Notes under the pieces: generated by a model | Databases searched by the model: none | The model's input: the letters and a program-made list of their open reading frames with translations, nothing else | What the model was told of the DNA's origin: nothing | Shown: piece after piece, positions 10,410 through 28,110 of the stretch | How positions within the stretch are numbered: the stretch's first letter is position 1 | Layout of the letters: every line of letters begins with the position of its first letter | Position numbers and translations under genes: made by a program | DNA from: Solirubrobacter phytolaccae | GTDB lineage: Bacteria > Actinomycetota > Thermoleophilia > Solirubrobacterales > Solirubrobacteraceae | DNA: 64,000 nucleotides | Assembly (NCBI RefSeq): GCF_027587195.1 | Contig: NZ_JAPDDP010000011.1 | Span: 62,001 to 126,000, forward strand | Reading direction: 5' to 3'

Positions 10410-10878
10410 GTCCGAGTCCCAGCGGCCCCTGATGCTCGTCTGCTCGTCGGGCGGGCACCTGCTGCAGATGCTGAGCCTCCACGGCGCCTGGGGCGACCAA
10501 GAGCGCATGTGGATCACGTTCGACAAGGCCGACGCCCGCTCCCTGCTGAGCGAGGAGCGCGTGCAGTACGCGTTCGGCCCGACGAACCGCAACCTCGGCA
10601 ACCTGTTCCGCAACGCGCGGCTGGCCTGGCAGGTCGTGCGCCGCGAGCGTCCGCGCGCGCTGCTCACGACGGGCGCCGGCGTCGCCGTGCCCTTCGCCTG
10701 GACGGCCCGCCTGCTGCGCATCCCGGTGATCTACGTCGAGTCCTTCACCCGGATCGAAGGTCTGTCCCTGAGCGGTCGGATGATCGCCCCGGTCGCGCAG
10801 CGCATGTACGTGCAGTGGCCCGAGCTGGCCGCGACGTCCTCGCGCCTGCACTTCGCCGGCAACGTCTTCGCCGACTGA
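10402..10878 (+). CDS. Alg14-like subunit of a split glycosyltransferase (PssD/EpsE type)
   Basis: A 158-residue protein with the Alg14/PssD signature LVCSSGGHLLQML near the N-terminus, then TTGAGVAVPFAWTARLL and YVESFTRIEGLSLSGR. In this family the protein is membrane-associated, binds the lipid-linked acceptor and recruits the catalytic Alg13-like partner, which is encoded 10 nt downstream. Together they form one GT1-type enzyme that usually adds the second sugar of a lipid-linked repeat. The start overlaps the end of wecB. The sugar cannot be read from sequence; PssDE relatives transfer glucuronate and Alg13/14 transfers GlcNAc. Confidence 0.88.
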   Translation: MAESESQRPLMLVCSSGGHLLQMLSLHGAWGDQERMWITFDKADARSLLSEERVQYAFGPTNRNLGNLFRNARLAWQVVRRERPRALLTTGAGVAVPFAWTARLLRIPVIYVESFTRIEGLSLSGRMIAPVAQRMYVQWPELAATSSRLHFAGNVFAD

Positions 10879-10888
10879 GGTCCTGCGC

Positions 10889-11377
10889 ATGATCCTCGTG
10901 ACCATCGGAACCAACGAGCAGCCCTTCGACCGCCTGGTCCTGGCCGCCGCCGCCCTCGACACCGACGAGCGCATGATCGTCCAGTACGGCTCCAGCCGCG
11001 CCGTCGAGCCCCGCGAGGACTGGGTCGACTTCCTCCCGTACGACGAGCTCTCCGCCCTGGCGAGCGAAGCCCGCGTGGTCATCTGCCACGCCGGCGTCGG
11101 CTCGATCCTCATGGCCCGCCGCGCCGGCGCCCGCACGATCGTCATGGCCCGCCGCGTCGCCTTGGGCGAAGCCGTCGACGACCACCAGCTCGGCCTGGCC
11201 CAGCGCCTCGCCGACTCCGGCCTGGTCACGCTGGTCGACACGGACGCCGAGCTCGCCGAAGCCGTGCGCCTCGCCCGCCCGGGCGCGGCCGTCGGCACCT
11301 TCGGCACGGCCGGCATGCCGGGCGCCGACGCGCTCGCCGCGGACCTGCGCAAGCAGCTCCAGCTGCTCCCGGCCTAG
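10889..11377 (+). CDS. Alg13-like catalytic subunit of the split glycosyltransferase (PssE/EpsF type)
   Basis: A 162-residue GT28 C-terminal-like domain: ILVTIGTNEQPFDRLV at the start, then ICHAGVGSILMARRAG and GEAVDDHQ, the nucleotide-sugar binding motifs of Alg13/PssE. It forms the donor-binding half of the transferase with the preceding Alg14-like protein. A TGAGG sequence just upstream may serve as ribosome binding site. Its TAG lies in a CTAG shared with the stop codon of the convergent NTPase gene. Confidence 0.88.
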   Translation: MILVTIGTNEQPFDRLVLAAAALDTDERMIVQYGSSRAVEPREDWVDFLPYDELSALASEARVVICHAGVGSILMARRAGARTIVMARRVALGEAVDDHQLGLAQRLADSGLVTLVDTDAELAEAVRLARPGAAVGTFGTAGMPGADALAADLRKQLQLLPA

Positions 11378-14115
11378 ACGTCCCAGACGGTCGCGCGGAA
11401 GCCGTTGCCGAGGCCGCTGCTGGCGTCGGTGAGGCCGAGCCGGCGCAGGTCGCCGGCCAGCCACGCATAGACGGCGAGCTCGACGGGGTTGCGGTCGCCG
11501 ACCTCGAAGGACAGACCGCCTTGGCTGCCGGAGAGCCAGCGGGCGGCCACCGGGCGGGCGGCGAGTTGCTGGGGGTACGCGAGGCGACCCGCCTCGAAGT
11601 CGTAGTGGTGGTCGGCGAGCGTGATCACGACCTCATCGGGTGCGCCGGGAGGAAGTGCTTCGAGCCAGCCGGAGAGCGACGGGATGAAACCGAAGCCGTC
11701 ACGGTCACCGGGGTAGAGCTGGGCGACGACGCGCAGCGGCATCAGCGCGTGGTGCTCGAGGCGGTGGCTCAGCGGAGCGAACCAGCGGGTGACGAGCTGA
11801 CGGTACGCCACGATCACCCGGCGGTATTGCTCGGTGGCGATCGCGACGAGCCGCTCAGGCGTGTAGAACTCGCCGATCCAGCCGCCGCCGGTTCGGACGT
11901 CGGCGGTGGGGAGCGGGGCGAGCAGCTCGGTCTGGCCGGCGTCGACGCGGCGGCGCAGGTAGGCCTGGATCGCCCTCGCGTCGTAGCGGCGAGTCGGGCT
12001 GAGCTGCACCGTCAGGGACACGGCATCTTCGGCGCGCTCGGTGAGAGGCTCCAGAAATTCGAGCAGGGGCTGGATCGCGAGTCGCTCCGCGAACAGGGCG
12101 CTGACCTTCGACTGCTCGCAGGCGAAGTCCCATGCCACCTCGTCGGCGAGCGGGCCTTCCGGAGGGATCGGCAGCGACCGCTCTTTCACCTGCGCACCGA
12201 TCTCGTGACGCAGGGAGTCACGCGCCCATTGCCAGGCCCACGTGGCGGTCGGACCGACCCGGGTCATGCGCATGGAACCCCAGTCCCAGCCGGCCGCGAA
12301 CATGTGCAGATCCGGCGGCCAGGGGAAGAAGTCGGGTCGTTCCTCGTCGCCGCGCCAGCACGCGACACTGACCCGGTCATCACCCGTCTGGACGGCCATC
12401 GGGAGCAGGCGGCCGTCCGCGTGCGTGACCGAGGCGAGCGTGCGGGCCTCGCCGGTCGCATCGAGCAGCGCTTGCAGCGCCTCGCGCACCTGCGTGCCGG
12501 CCTCCCGCCACGGCGGCGCCGGATTGCCGAAGGTGACGTTCTGCGCGAAGGCGACGTCGAGCACCCGGAAGGCGAACCCCGGGGCCTCACGCAGCAGCGG
12601 CGCCAGGCACGCGTTCGACTGCTGCCACGAGCCCAGTGCGACGGCGAGGGCCACGGGGTAGCGCCAGAGCTCGAGGTCCTCGGGCGCCTCCAACAGCGAC
12701 TCGGGCTGCGTCTCACCCTCCAGCAGGCTCTGAGCCGCGAACCACTGGGCCAAGGCCGGGAGCGCGAAGACCACACCACCGGGGCGGCGGTTGATGATGC
12801 CGGTGAGCATCAGCGACTCGACGGCCGCCGCGGTGCCGACCTCGGCCTCCGGGACCGGGGCGAGGTTGCGGGCCACGGCCCGCACCGCCAGCGCGCGGAG
12901 CTTGACCTCGTCGGCGCCCTTCGCCGTGGCGCGGCGGCCGATCAGGCCCAAGAGGTCGACGGGCGCGCGCGGGACCGACTCGTTCTCGCGCAGCCAGAGG
13001 CCGGCCAGCAACGCGAAGAACGGCCGGCTCATGACCGCTCGGACCTCTGCGGGGAGGCCGTGATCCCACAGCGTGCGGACCTCCCGGCCGGCGCCGAGCT
13101 CGATGCAGGCATGCCGCTCGGGCTCGGAGAGGGGCGGGAAGGCGTGGTGCTCAGGGGCGGCGGCCAGCACGGTGATCGGGCGGGAGGTCAGCAGCACCGT
13201 CGTGTTCGGCCAGGTGCTCGCGAGGACACGCGCCTGCTCGAGGAGGCGTTCGGCCGCTTCGAGGCCCGCCTCGTCGATGCCGTCGACGACGACGTTCGCG
13301 CCCCGAAGCCGCGGCTCGCCGACTTCGGCGGCCGCCGTACGCACCGCGGCCTGGAGCCCGCTCGCGCACTCGGTCGCGGTCAGGAACACGGGGACGGGCG
13401 CGCTGGACGAGGCCTGCGCCGCGGTGATCGCGCGCTGGTGCACACGCTCGAGGGCGATCGACTTGCCCGAGCCGAGCTCCGCCGTCCAGACGACGACACG
13501 GTCGTCCGTCGTCGGCACCAGGTCGTCGTCCGGGACGCCGGTCGCGCCGGTCGCGAGCGCCTCCGCCTCCTCGCGCGGCAACCCGATGGCCATCCAGCGG
13601 CCGACGCACCGCGCGTCGGACGCGCGCGCCAACTCGTCCAGCCGCGCCGCCGCCTGCAGGCCGGCCGCGTTGGCGGGGATGTCCAGATACTGCTCGCGAA
13701 CCTGGGCCATCGCCGGCCGGTCGAGGACGTGCACGAGCCGCTCGAGGTGGAAGATGTCGACCGGGCAGCCGACGGCCTTCGCCAGCGCCTTGCGCTCGCC
13801 GCGGGTCAGGTGCTGGTTGGTGACGAACGCCATCCCGTACGCGGCGTTGCCGGCGACTCCGGCGGCGTCGCCGACGGCCTTGGCCTGAACGGCTGTGGAG
13901 CGGACCTCGTCCAGCGGGAAGTACACGGCCATGACCCAGGTCCGGCCGTCCTTGCGGGCCAAGGCGTCAGCGCCGCCGTCAGGCCCCCCGAGCGGATGGC
14001 TGGGATCGAGGTCGCGGAAGCCCTCGGCGTAGAGGACTTGCGCGGCCAGCCGCTCGGACGTCGCCTGACCTGAGGTCCATGCGCGCAACCGGTGCCATGT
14101 CTCGTCGACCCTCAC
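11374..14115 (-). CDS. STAND/NACHT-like NTPase with restriction-endonuclease-like N-terminal domain (putative defence protein)
   Basis: 913 residues from a GTG at 14115. Residues 7-150 resemble the Mrr/REase-like N-terminus of predicted anti-phage STAND proteins: LGGPDGGADAL with Asp46 and Asp50, then WVMAVYFP and FVTNQHLTRGERKAL. The usual catalytic (E/Q)xK position reads Ala-Val-Tyr (63-65), so nuclease activity is doubtful. The NTPase core has a Walker A variant TAELGSGKS (Lys218), a NACHT-style Walker B VVVDGIDEAG (Asp278, Asp281, Glu282) and a TSRP sensor-like motif near 310. The remaining 550 residues are mostly helical with no recognised repeats. STAND proteins sense a ligand, oligomerise with ATP and switch on an N-terminal effector. 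The GTG is chosen because TATCGT lies 9 nt upstream; a longer frame to 14259 runs through low-quality sequence. It is the only defence-like gene among polysaccharide genes. Confidence 0.75.
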   Translation of the reverse strand: MRVDETWHRLRAWTSGQATSERLAAQVLYAEGFRDLDPSHPLGGPDGGADALARKDGRTWVMAVYFPLDEVRSTAVQAKAVGDAAGVAGNAAYGMAFVTNQHLTRGERKALAKAVGCPVDIFHLERLVHVLDRPAMAQVREQYLDIPANAAGLQAAARLDELARASDARCVGRWMAIGLPREEAEALATGATGVPDDDLVPTTDDRVVVWTAELGSGKSIALERVHQRAITAAQASSSAPVPVFLTATECASGLQAAVRTAAAEVGEPRLRGANVVVDGIDEAGLEAAERLLEQARVLASTWPNTTVLLTSRPITVLAAAPEHHAFPPLSEPERHACIELGAGREVRTLWDHGLPAEVRAVMSRPFFALLAGLWLRENESVPRAPVDLLGLIGRRATAKGADEVKLRALAVRAVARNLAPVPEAEVGTAAAVESLMLTGIINRRPGGVVFALPALAQWFAAQSLLEGETQPESLLEAPEDLELWRYPVALAVALGSWQQSNACLAPLLREAPGFAFRVLDVAFAQNVTFGNPAPPWREAGTQVREALQALLDATGEARTLASVTHADGRLLPMAVQTGDDRVSVACWRGDEERPDFFPWPPDLHMFAAGWDWGSMRMTRVGPTATWAWQWARDSLRHEIGAQVKERSLPIPPEGPLADEVAWDFACEQSKVSALFAERLAIQPLLEFLEPLTERAEDAVSLTVQLSPTRRYDARAIQAYLRRRVDAGQTELLAPLPTADVRTGGGWIGEFYTPERLVAIATEQYRRVIVAYRQLVTRWFAPLSHRLEHHALMPLRVVAQLYPGDRDGFGFIPSLSGWLEALPPGAPDEVVITLADHHYDFEAGRLAYPQQLAARPVAARWLSGSQGGLSFEVGDRNPVELAVYAWLAGDLRRLGLTDASSGLGNGFRATVWDV

Positions 14116-14124
14116 GGTCGAGGG

Positions 14125-14130
14125 ACGATA
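14125..14130 (-). promoter_or_regulatory. -10-like TATCGT, 9 nt before GTG 14115
   Basis: A minus-strand TATCGT with a 9-nt gap to the start codon and no Shine-Dalgarno between, consistent with a leaderless mRNA. Confidence 0.45.
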
Positions 14131-14149
14131 CGTGCGGGCGCGGGCGGAA

Positions 14150-14851
14150 CTACGCGGTGACGCGGTCCAGCGCCGGGAAGCCGCCGAGGGCGGTCCAGGA
14201 CTTGGTGAGCCCGCCGAACTTCTCGCCGACGATCTTGGCGTCCGGGAAGAGGTGGGCAAGCTCGCTGCGGCGCATCAGGCGGTGCTCCTGGATGACGCGG
14301 AGGGCCTTGTCGGCGTCCGGGGTGCGGCCGGCCCAGCCGACGCCGCGGCGGCGGAGGATCGCGACGCGGGTGCTCTCGGGGAGCCAGTGCCAGACGGGGA
14401 CGAGGAAGTGCGGCTCGATCGGGAACCAGAAGTTGGGGGTCTGGACCCAGTAGGCGCGGCCGACGCGCTGGATCTCGCGGGCCATCTTGGCCTGGTTGTC
14501 GACGGTGAAGAGGTGCTCGATGACCGAGTTGCTGAAGGCGATGTCGAAGCTATCGTCGGCGTGCTCGGAGAGGTCGGTGGCGTCGCCGGCGGTGGGCTGG
14601 ATGTTCGCGTGGACCTGGGGCTCGGCCTCGAGGTTGACGAGGGTGATCGAGATGTCGTCGCGGCCGGCCCAGCCGCGCTGCTCCCAGTAGCGGTTGGTGC
14701 CGCCGACGTCGATGATGCTCAGGGGGCGGTCGAGGCCGCCGATCAGCTGCTCGAAGAGCTGGAACCGGCGCGCGCGGAGGCGATGGCTAAGCGAGTTCGC
14801 GCTGCTGTCGTCCGCGAGGCGCTGCAGCCGGTTGGTGGGGCTCATGAGCAT
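14150..14851 (-). CDS. class I SAM-dependent methyltransferase
   Basis: A 233-residue protein with a Rossmann methyltransferase core: motif I reads LSIIDVGGTNRYW (a DVGGT variant of the SAM-binding glycine loop), followed by GDATDL, DIAFSNSVIEH and a YWVQTPNFWFPIEPHF stretch typical of methyltransferase_11/23-type enzymes in polysaccharide loci. It probably methylates a sugar of the repeat unit or a chain end; the acceptor is not known. The ATG at 14851 lies 6 nt after TACGGT; a second ATG two codons later is possible. It ends 35 nt before the NTPase start and is transcribed in the same direction. Confidence 0.8.
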   Translation of the reverse strand: MLMSPTNRLQRLADDSSANSLSHRLRARRFQLFEQLIGGLDRPLSIIDVGGTNRYWEQRGWAGRDDISITLVNLEAEPQVHANIQPTAGDATDLSEHADDSFDIAFSNSVIEHLFTVDNQAKMAREIQRVGRAYWVQTPNFWFPIEPHFLVPVWHWLPESTRVAILRRRGVGWAGRTPDADKALRVIQEHRLMRRSELAHLFPDAKIVGEKFGGLTKSWTALGGFPALDRVTA

Positions 14852-14857
14852 GTCGTG

Positions 14858-14863
14858 ACCGTA
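14858..14863 (-). promoter_or_regulatory. -10-like TACGGT, 6 nt before ATG 14851
   Basis: A minus-strand TACGGT directly in front of the methyltransferase start. The gap is too short for a Shine-Dalgarno, so the mRNA is probably leaderless. Confidence 0.45.
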
Positions 14864-14885
14864 GTTCTGAACGTTGAGCGTTGCA

Positions 14886-17558
14886 CTAGCCGACGGTCCA
14901 GGACCGGCGGGCTTCGGGGCGCTCGTAGGCGCCCGCGTCCGGGCCCCAGCCGGACGGGCGCGGCTTGCCGTCGCGGTCCGTGGCCGGGAAGTCCTCGGGG
15001 TCGGCGGCGTCGAGCGCGAGGGAGCTCGCGGAGAGGCGGAAGTCCAGCCGGGCCGGGTCCAGCCAGCCGAACGGGGCGGGGCGGGTCTTGGTGGAGGACG
15101 CGGGGTAGACGCCGCTGTCCATGTCGCTGCACGACTGACCGACGTTGTAGCGGTAGGTGACGCCCGTGATGCAGTCCCAAGCGCCGAGGTTGCCGACCCA
15201 GCGGCCGGTGCCGGTGCGCGGGCCGCTGCTCATGCCGATCTCGAACGTGTTGTTGCGGACCGTCCAGTTGCGCAGCGCGCCGACGACCTCGTGCACGCCC
15301 AGGCTGTAGAAGTGCCAGGAGTCCGGCGCCTCCATCGTGGAGTGGGTGAAGACGTTGTTCTCGAGCGTGACGTTGCCGAACGCGGGCCCGCCGACGAAGT
15401 TGGTCACGAAGAGGTCCATGGTCGCGCACGCGTAGAACGTGCTGCGCCGGATCGTCAGGCCCTCGGCGCCCGTCGCGTAGATGCACTCGTTGTGCACCAG
15501 CGGGTCGGTGACCCGCACGTCGTGGAAGACGACGTTCTCGAACGTGAACCGGTTGGGGCCGATCAGCGCGCCCTTCTCGTCGGTGATGTTGCCGACGCGA
15601 CCGTTCTTGAAGACGTTGTCGTCGCCCTCCCAATGCTGGAGCCCGACGTGCTTGGCGAAGCGCCCGTCGACCTCGACGTCGTCGTAGACCTGGCGCGAGC
15701 CGCGGATGTCGAGCCGGGTCACGCGCAGGCCGCGGACGCTCGCGTCGTCGGCCGTGACGTCGAGGTCGCCGAGCGAAGGCCGGGCGCCCGTCGCGGGCCG
15801 GACGCTGACGGGCTTCGCCGACGCGAGCGCCGGGAGCTCCTGGTCGCCGTACTCGCCCGCCGCGACCTCGATGACGCCGTGCGGCTCGGCGACCGCGTAG
15901 GCGTGCGCGAAGCCCTTGCACGGCTGCGCGCGCGTGCAGTCGCCGCTCCCCGCGCCGTCGGGCGCCACGTAGACGGTCGCGCCGACCGTCCCGTTCTTGA
16001 CGCCGAACCGCCGCTCCGCACCGCCGGCCTCGACGTTGCCGGCGCGGTCGGTCGCGCGCACGGAGAAGACATGGTCGCCGTCGGTGAGCTCGCGCACCAC
16101 GTGCGGGGACGAGCACGGCGCGAAGGCGCCGGGCGCATCCGGCCGCTCCAGCCGGCACTCGAACGTCACCTCCTCCTCGTCCGCGGTGAACGCGAACGAC
16201 GCCGAGGTGCCGGTGACGGGCTCCGCCGGGCCGTCGGTGATCGTCGTCTTCGGCGCGCGGGCGTCGACGCGCACGGTGCGCGCCGCCGAGGCCGCCGAGG
16301 CGTTGCCCGCCGCGTCCGACGCGCGCGCCGTGAACACGTGCGTGCCCTCGGCGACACCCGTGGCGACGTACGACCACGCGCCCTCCTCGTCGGTCACGAC
16401 CGACGCGAGCGCCGCGGTCCCGTCGAGCACGCGCACGGTGGTCTCCCGCTCCGCGGATCCGGCCAGCGCGATCTCGTCGCCGCGCTGCACGCGGTCCTCC
16501 TCGGGCACGATGATCTCCGGCGTGCCCGGCGCCGTCCGGTCCACGCGCACCGCCGTCTGCGCGGGGGACGGGTCGCTGTGGCCGGCCGCGTCCGTGGCGA
16601 CGACGCTGAACGTGTACCGCCCCTCGGCCGCCGCGGGGTACGTCGCGGGCGACGCGCACGTGCCCTCGGTCACGCCGTCCGGCCCTTCCAGCCGGCAGCG
16701 GAACGTTGCGCCGCCCTCGTCGGCGGAGAAGCCGAACGACAGCGGCGCCGCGGCCGTCGGGTCGGCCGGAGCGGCGTCGATCTTCGTCTCTGGCGCGGTC
16801 GTGTCCACGCGCACGGCGAGCTCGGGTGAACGCGCGGACGAGCGACCGTCGGACGTCGCCGCGAACGCGTAGGCGTGCGCGCCGTCGGCGACCGCGGCGA
16901 GTGTGATCGTCCAGCGCCGGTCACCGGCCGTCACCCCCGATCCGCGCTCGCTCGCACCCTCGAAGACCCGGACGGTGCTGCCCGCGTCGGCGGTGCCGGC
17001 CAGCACGACCGTGGACGTGCTCAGCAGGGCGCCGCTCGCCGGACTCGTCACGGCGGGAACCACGGGGCCGGGAGCCACCGTCGCGGTCGGCGTCACCACC
17101 GGGGTGGCGACCGGTGTGGCCTCAGGCGAGGGCGAGGGCGAGGGCGAGGGCGACGGCAGGACGATCGACGGCGCCGGCAGCGGCGTCTGGAACGCCGGCC
17201 CGGGAGCGGGCGCCGCGACGACCGTCAACGTCCGCGCCGCGCTGGCCGTACGCCGGCGCTTGTCCGTCACCCGCAGCGTGACCTTCAGCTTCCCGGCACG
17301 CGTGAGCGCCAGCGTCGCCTTCTGCGTCCTGCTCAGGGTGCGCGCCGAAGCCGAGCTCTTCCACTCGTACCGGCACGGCCCCGGGCGGCAGCTCGAGCCC
17401 TTGGCGTCGAGCGTGAGCGTGGCGCCGACGGCGTACGGTCCCGGGCTCACCCGCAGCACGGCCTTCGGCTTGGTGGCCGGTGCCGCTGCGGCCGTGCTCA
17501 CGGCGACCAACGACCCCAGCAGCGACAGGATGAGCGCGAGGCTCGAGGAACGCTGCAT
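14886..17558 (-). CDS. secreted multi-domain protein: Ig-like modules and C-terminal six-cysteine beta-helix
   Basis: 890 residues with a signal peptide (MQRSSSLALILSLLGSL... TAAAAPA). After it come a PKD-like domain with RYEWKSS (about 30-125), a Pro/Ser/Thr linker with repeated SP, about four bacterial Ig-like modules in pairs (170-520; VDTTAPETKI, FRCRLEG, ATDAAGHSDPSP), and at 530-885 the parallel beta-helix module shared with four other proteins here ([37 protein letters not shown]). Here the helix is C-terminal, whereas in the four paralogues it follows the signal peptide. All six family cysteines are kept (DCTRAQPC, HNEC, ACATMD, WDCITG, QSC). Start ATG 17558 is chosen for the signal peptide and the TAGGCT 11 nt upstream. 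Probably an extracellular carbohydrate-interacting protein; no catalytic site identified. Confidence 0.85.
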   Translation of the reverse strand: MQRSSSLALILSLLGSLVAVSTAAAAPATKPKAVLRVSPGPYAVGATLTLDAKGSSCRPGPCRYEWKSSASARTLSRTQKATLALTRAGKLKVTLRVTDKRRRTASAARTLTVVAAPAPGPAFQTPLPAPSIVLPSPSPSPSPSPEATPVATPVVTPTATVAPGPVVPAVTSPASGALLSTSTVVLAGTADAGSTVRVFEGASERGSGVTAGDRRWTITLAAVADGAHAYAFAATSDGRSSARSPELAVRVDTTAPETKIDAAPADPTAAAPLSFGFSADEGGATFRCRLEGPDGVTEGTCASPATYPAAAEGRYTFSVVATDAAGHSDPSPAQTAVRVDRTAPGTPEIIVPEEDRVQRGDEIALAGSAERETTVRVLDGTAALASVVTDEEGAWSYVATGVAEGTHVFTARASDAAGNASAASAARTVRVDARAPKTTITDGPAEPVTGTSASFAFTADEEEVTFECRLERPDAPGAFAPCSSPHVVRELTDGDHVFSVRATDRAGNVEAGGAERRFGVKNGTVGATVYVAPDGAGSGDCTRAQPCKGFAHAYAVAEPHGVIEVAAGEYGDQELPALASAKPVSVRPATGARPSLGDLDVTADDASVRGLRVTRLDIRGSRQVYDDVEVDGRFAKHVGLQHWEGDDNVFKNGRVGNITDEKGALIGPNRFTFENVVFHDVRVTDPLVHNECIYATGAEGLTIRRSTFYACATMDLFVTNFVGGPAFGNVTLENNVFTHSTMEAPDSWHFYSLGVHEVVGALRNWTVRNNTFEIGMSSGPRTGTGRWVGNLGAWDCITGVTYRYNVGQSCSDMDSGVYPASSTKTRPAPFGWLDPARLDFRLSASSLALDAADPEDFPATDRDGKPRPSGWGPDAGAYERPEARRSWTVG
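17126..17155 (-). repeat. hexanucleotide repeat encoding a Ser-Pro linker
   Basis: About five copies of a GCGAGG-type hexamer (plus strand) encode alternating Ser-Pro between the PKD-like and Ig-like domains. Slippage by one unit would keep the frame. Confidence 0.7.
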
Positions 17559-17569
17559 GACGGTGGACG

Positions 17570-17575
17570 AGCCTA
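17570..17575 (-). promoter_or_regulatory. -10-like TAGGCT, 11 nt before ATG 17558
   Basis: A minus-strand TAGGCT matches the element before the genes at 257, 9201 and 41733. It lies between the giant gene's stop (17610) and this gene's start, so this gene may have its own promoter. Confidence 0.45.
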
Positions 17576-17609
17576 TGCAAGGCTCGTCCACTGCGCACTA
17601 GCCGTCCGA

Positions 17610-26774
<9,165 letters not shown>

Positions 26775-26828
26775 TTGATAGGGGCCACACTAAGTGAGGT
26801 CAGGGGCGCGCGGGGGGAGATCAAGACC

Positions 26829-26864
26829 TTCGGCTAGGCCGAAAATCGGTGCCCCCGGCCGGGG
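26829..26864 (-). terminator. two adjacent GC-rich hairpins between leftward genes
   Basis: TTCGGC-TAG-GCCGAA (26829-26843) and the palindrome CCCCGGCCGGGG (26853-26864) lie just past the stop of the membrane protein gene at 26875. The first is flanked by a short A/T run. They could end that transcript before the giant gene. No strong U-run is present. Confidence 0.4.
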
Positions 26865-26874
26865 CTGGGGAGGG

Positions 26875-28023
26875 TCAGATCTTCGTGCGCGGGGTGGCGA
26901 CGAAGGCCTTGCGTTCAAAGCGGGGTACGGGGGCCAGCTCGAGCAGCCGCTCGACGGCGAGCGCGACGCCGACGGCGGCCATCGGCACGAGCACGAGCTC
27001 GAGCCGGAACGCGCTGAACACGGGCACGGTCAGGACGTACGCGACGCCCGCGACGGTCGCGGCCTTGAGCATCGTCAGGGCCATCGAGCCGCGCGCGCCG
27101 CGCGTGAGCAGGAAGAGCGCGAGCAGCCCGCCGAGCAGGAACGCGGCGGTGTACCACTGGCCGTCTCGCACGAAGCCGCCGTTGGCGCGGACGAGCTCGA
27201 GGATCGCGTCCGGGTAGCGGCCGATGATGAAGCTCCAGGTGGGGTCGGAGACGGGCTGCGCGCCGTTGAGCATCTGCGCCAGCAGCTCCCGCATCGGTAC
27301 CGGGATGAGCAGGAAGATCGGCAGGGTCGTCAGGGCCGCGGTCGCGAGCAGCCCGACGGCAACCCTCGACCTCAACGTGACGGTGATCCACAGCACCGCG
27401 AGCAGCGGCACCCAGGTGCTGTCGCGGGTCAGCGCGAGCAGGCCGAGGGCCGCGGTCCAAGGAACGAGCCAGCGTGGTCCGCGCTCCAGGGCGAGGATGC
27501 CGCTGATGAGCGCGCCGGTCATCAGCGCGAGGCCCCAGCTGTCGGTCTGCGGGAAGCTGGAGTGGTCCACCAGCGCGGGCAGGAAGGCCACCGCGAGGGC
27601 GACCGGGCCGGCCACCGCCAGGCGGAAGCGGAGCAGCAGCAGCGCGAAGATCGCCAGCACGGCGGCGACATGGCCGGCGAGCGACACGTCGAGCACGGCG
27701 CGGTCGCCCGCGATCGGCTCGAGCACGGCCGCGGCCGCGGGCACGGCGACCCGACGCTCGTAGAACTGCGCGTTGAACCGCACCCAGCCCATGTCGCCGG
27801 TGCGCTCAGGGTCGAGCCGGCGCAGGTCGGCGGCGAGCGGGCCCTGGAACGTGGTGCTCAGCGCGGCGTCGTGGTCGGCCCCGCGGAGCTCGAGCGCGCG
27901 CGCGTGGTAGAAGAGGCCGTCCGGCGTCCAGCGCGGGGGGCCGCTCAGCGAGCCTCCCACCGCCACGAGCGATGCGACGATCAACGCGAGCGCGACGATC
28001 GTGATCCTGAGGGGCCGTTCCAT
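26875..28023 (-). CDS. polytopic membrane protein, possible GT-C-type glycosyltransferase
   Basis: 382 residues with about ten predicted membrane helices, the first at residues 7-24 (ITIVALALIVASLVAVGG). A loop of about 80 residues follows it and contains acidic and aromatic residues (RTGDMGWVRF, NAQFYERR). This layout, a large loop after helix 1 and then a helix bundle, resembles GT-C lipid-linked sugar transferases, but I see no decisive DD or EXD signature. Function is therefore open. It stands alone, 100 bp upstream of the giant gene on the same strand and divergent from the glycosyltransferase at 28111. A TATTGC lies 4 nt before the ATG. Confidence 0.7.
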   Translation of the reverse strand: MERPLRITIVALALIVASLVAVGGSLSGPPRWTPDGLFYHARALELRGADHDAALSTTFQGPLAADLRRLDPERTGDMGWVRFNAQFYERRVAVPAAAAVLEPIAGDRAVLDVSLAGHVAAVLAIFALLLLRFRLAVAGPVALAVAFLPALVDHSSFPQTDSWGLALMTGALISGILALERGPRWLVPWTAALGLLALTRDSTWVPLLAVLWITVTLRSRVAVGLLATAALTTLPIFLLIPVPMRELLAQMLNGAQPVSDPTWSFIIGRYPDAILELVRANGGFVRDGQWYTAAFLLGGLLALFLLTRGARGSMALTMLKAATVAGVAYVLTVPVFSAFRLELVLVPMAAVGVALAVERLLELAPVPRFERKAFVATPRTKI

Positions 28024-28096
28024 CCGGGCAATACTCGCGGGAACGAGCCCGAAGCGACCTCCCCGGATGGCTAGCGTGCACTTGGCGACGGTGGTC

Positions 28097-28102
28097 TACC
28101 TT
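28097..28102 (+). promoter_or_regulatory. -10-like TACCTT, 8 nt before GTG 28111
   Basis: TACCTT sits 8 nt before the GTG with no room for a Shine-Dalgarno; same arrangement as seven or more genes in the window. Confidence 0.5.
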
Positions 28103-28110
28103 CGCCTCTC

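Noticed and set aside
11521-14073. 850-residue plus-strand frame opposite the STAND NTPase
   Set aside because: The minus strand has Walker A, Walker B and sensor motifs; the plus frame has none.
14116-14259. N-terminal extension of the STAND NTPase to 14259
   Set aside because: The extra 48 residues are Ser/Arg/Pro-rich antisense-like sequence overlapping the methyltransferase gene end and crossing the TATCGT element.
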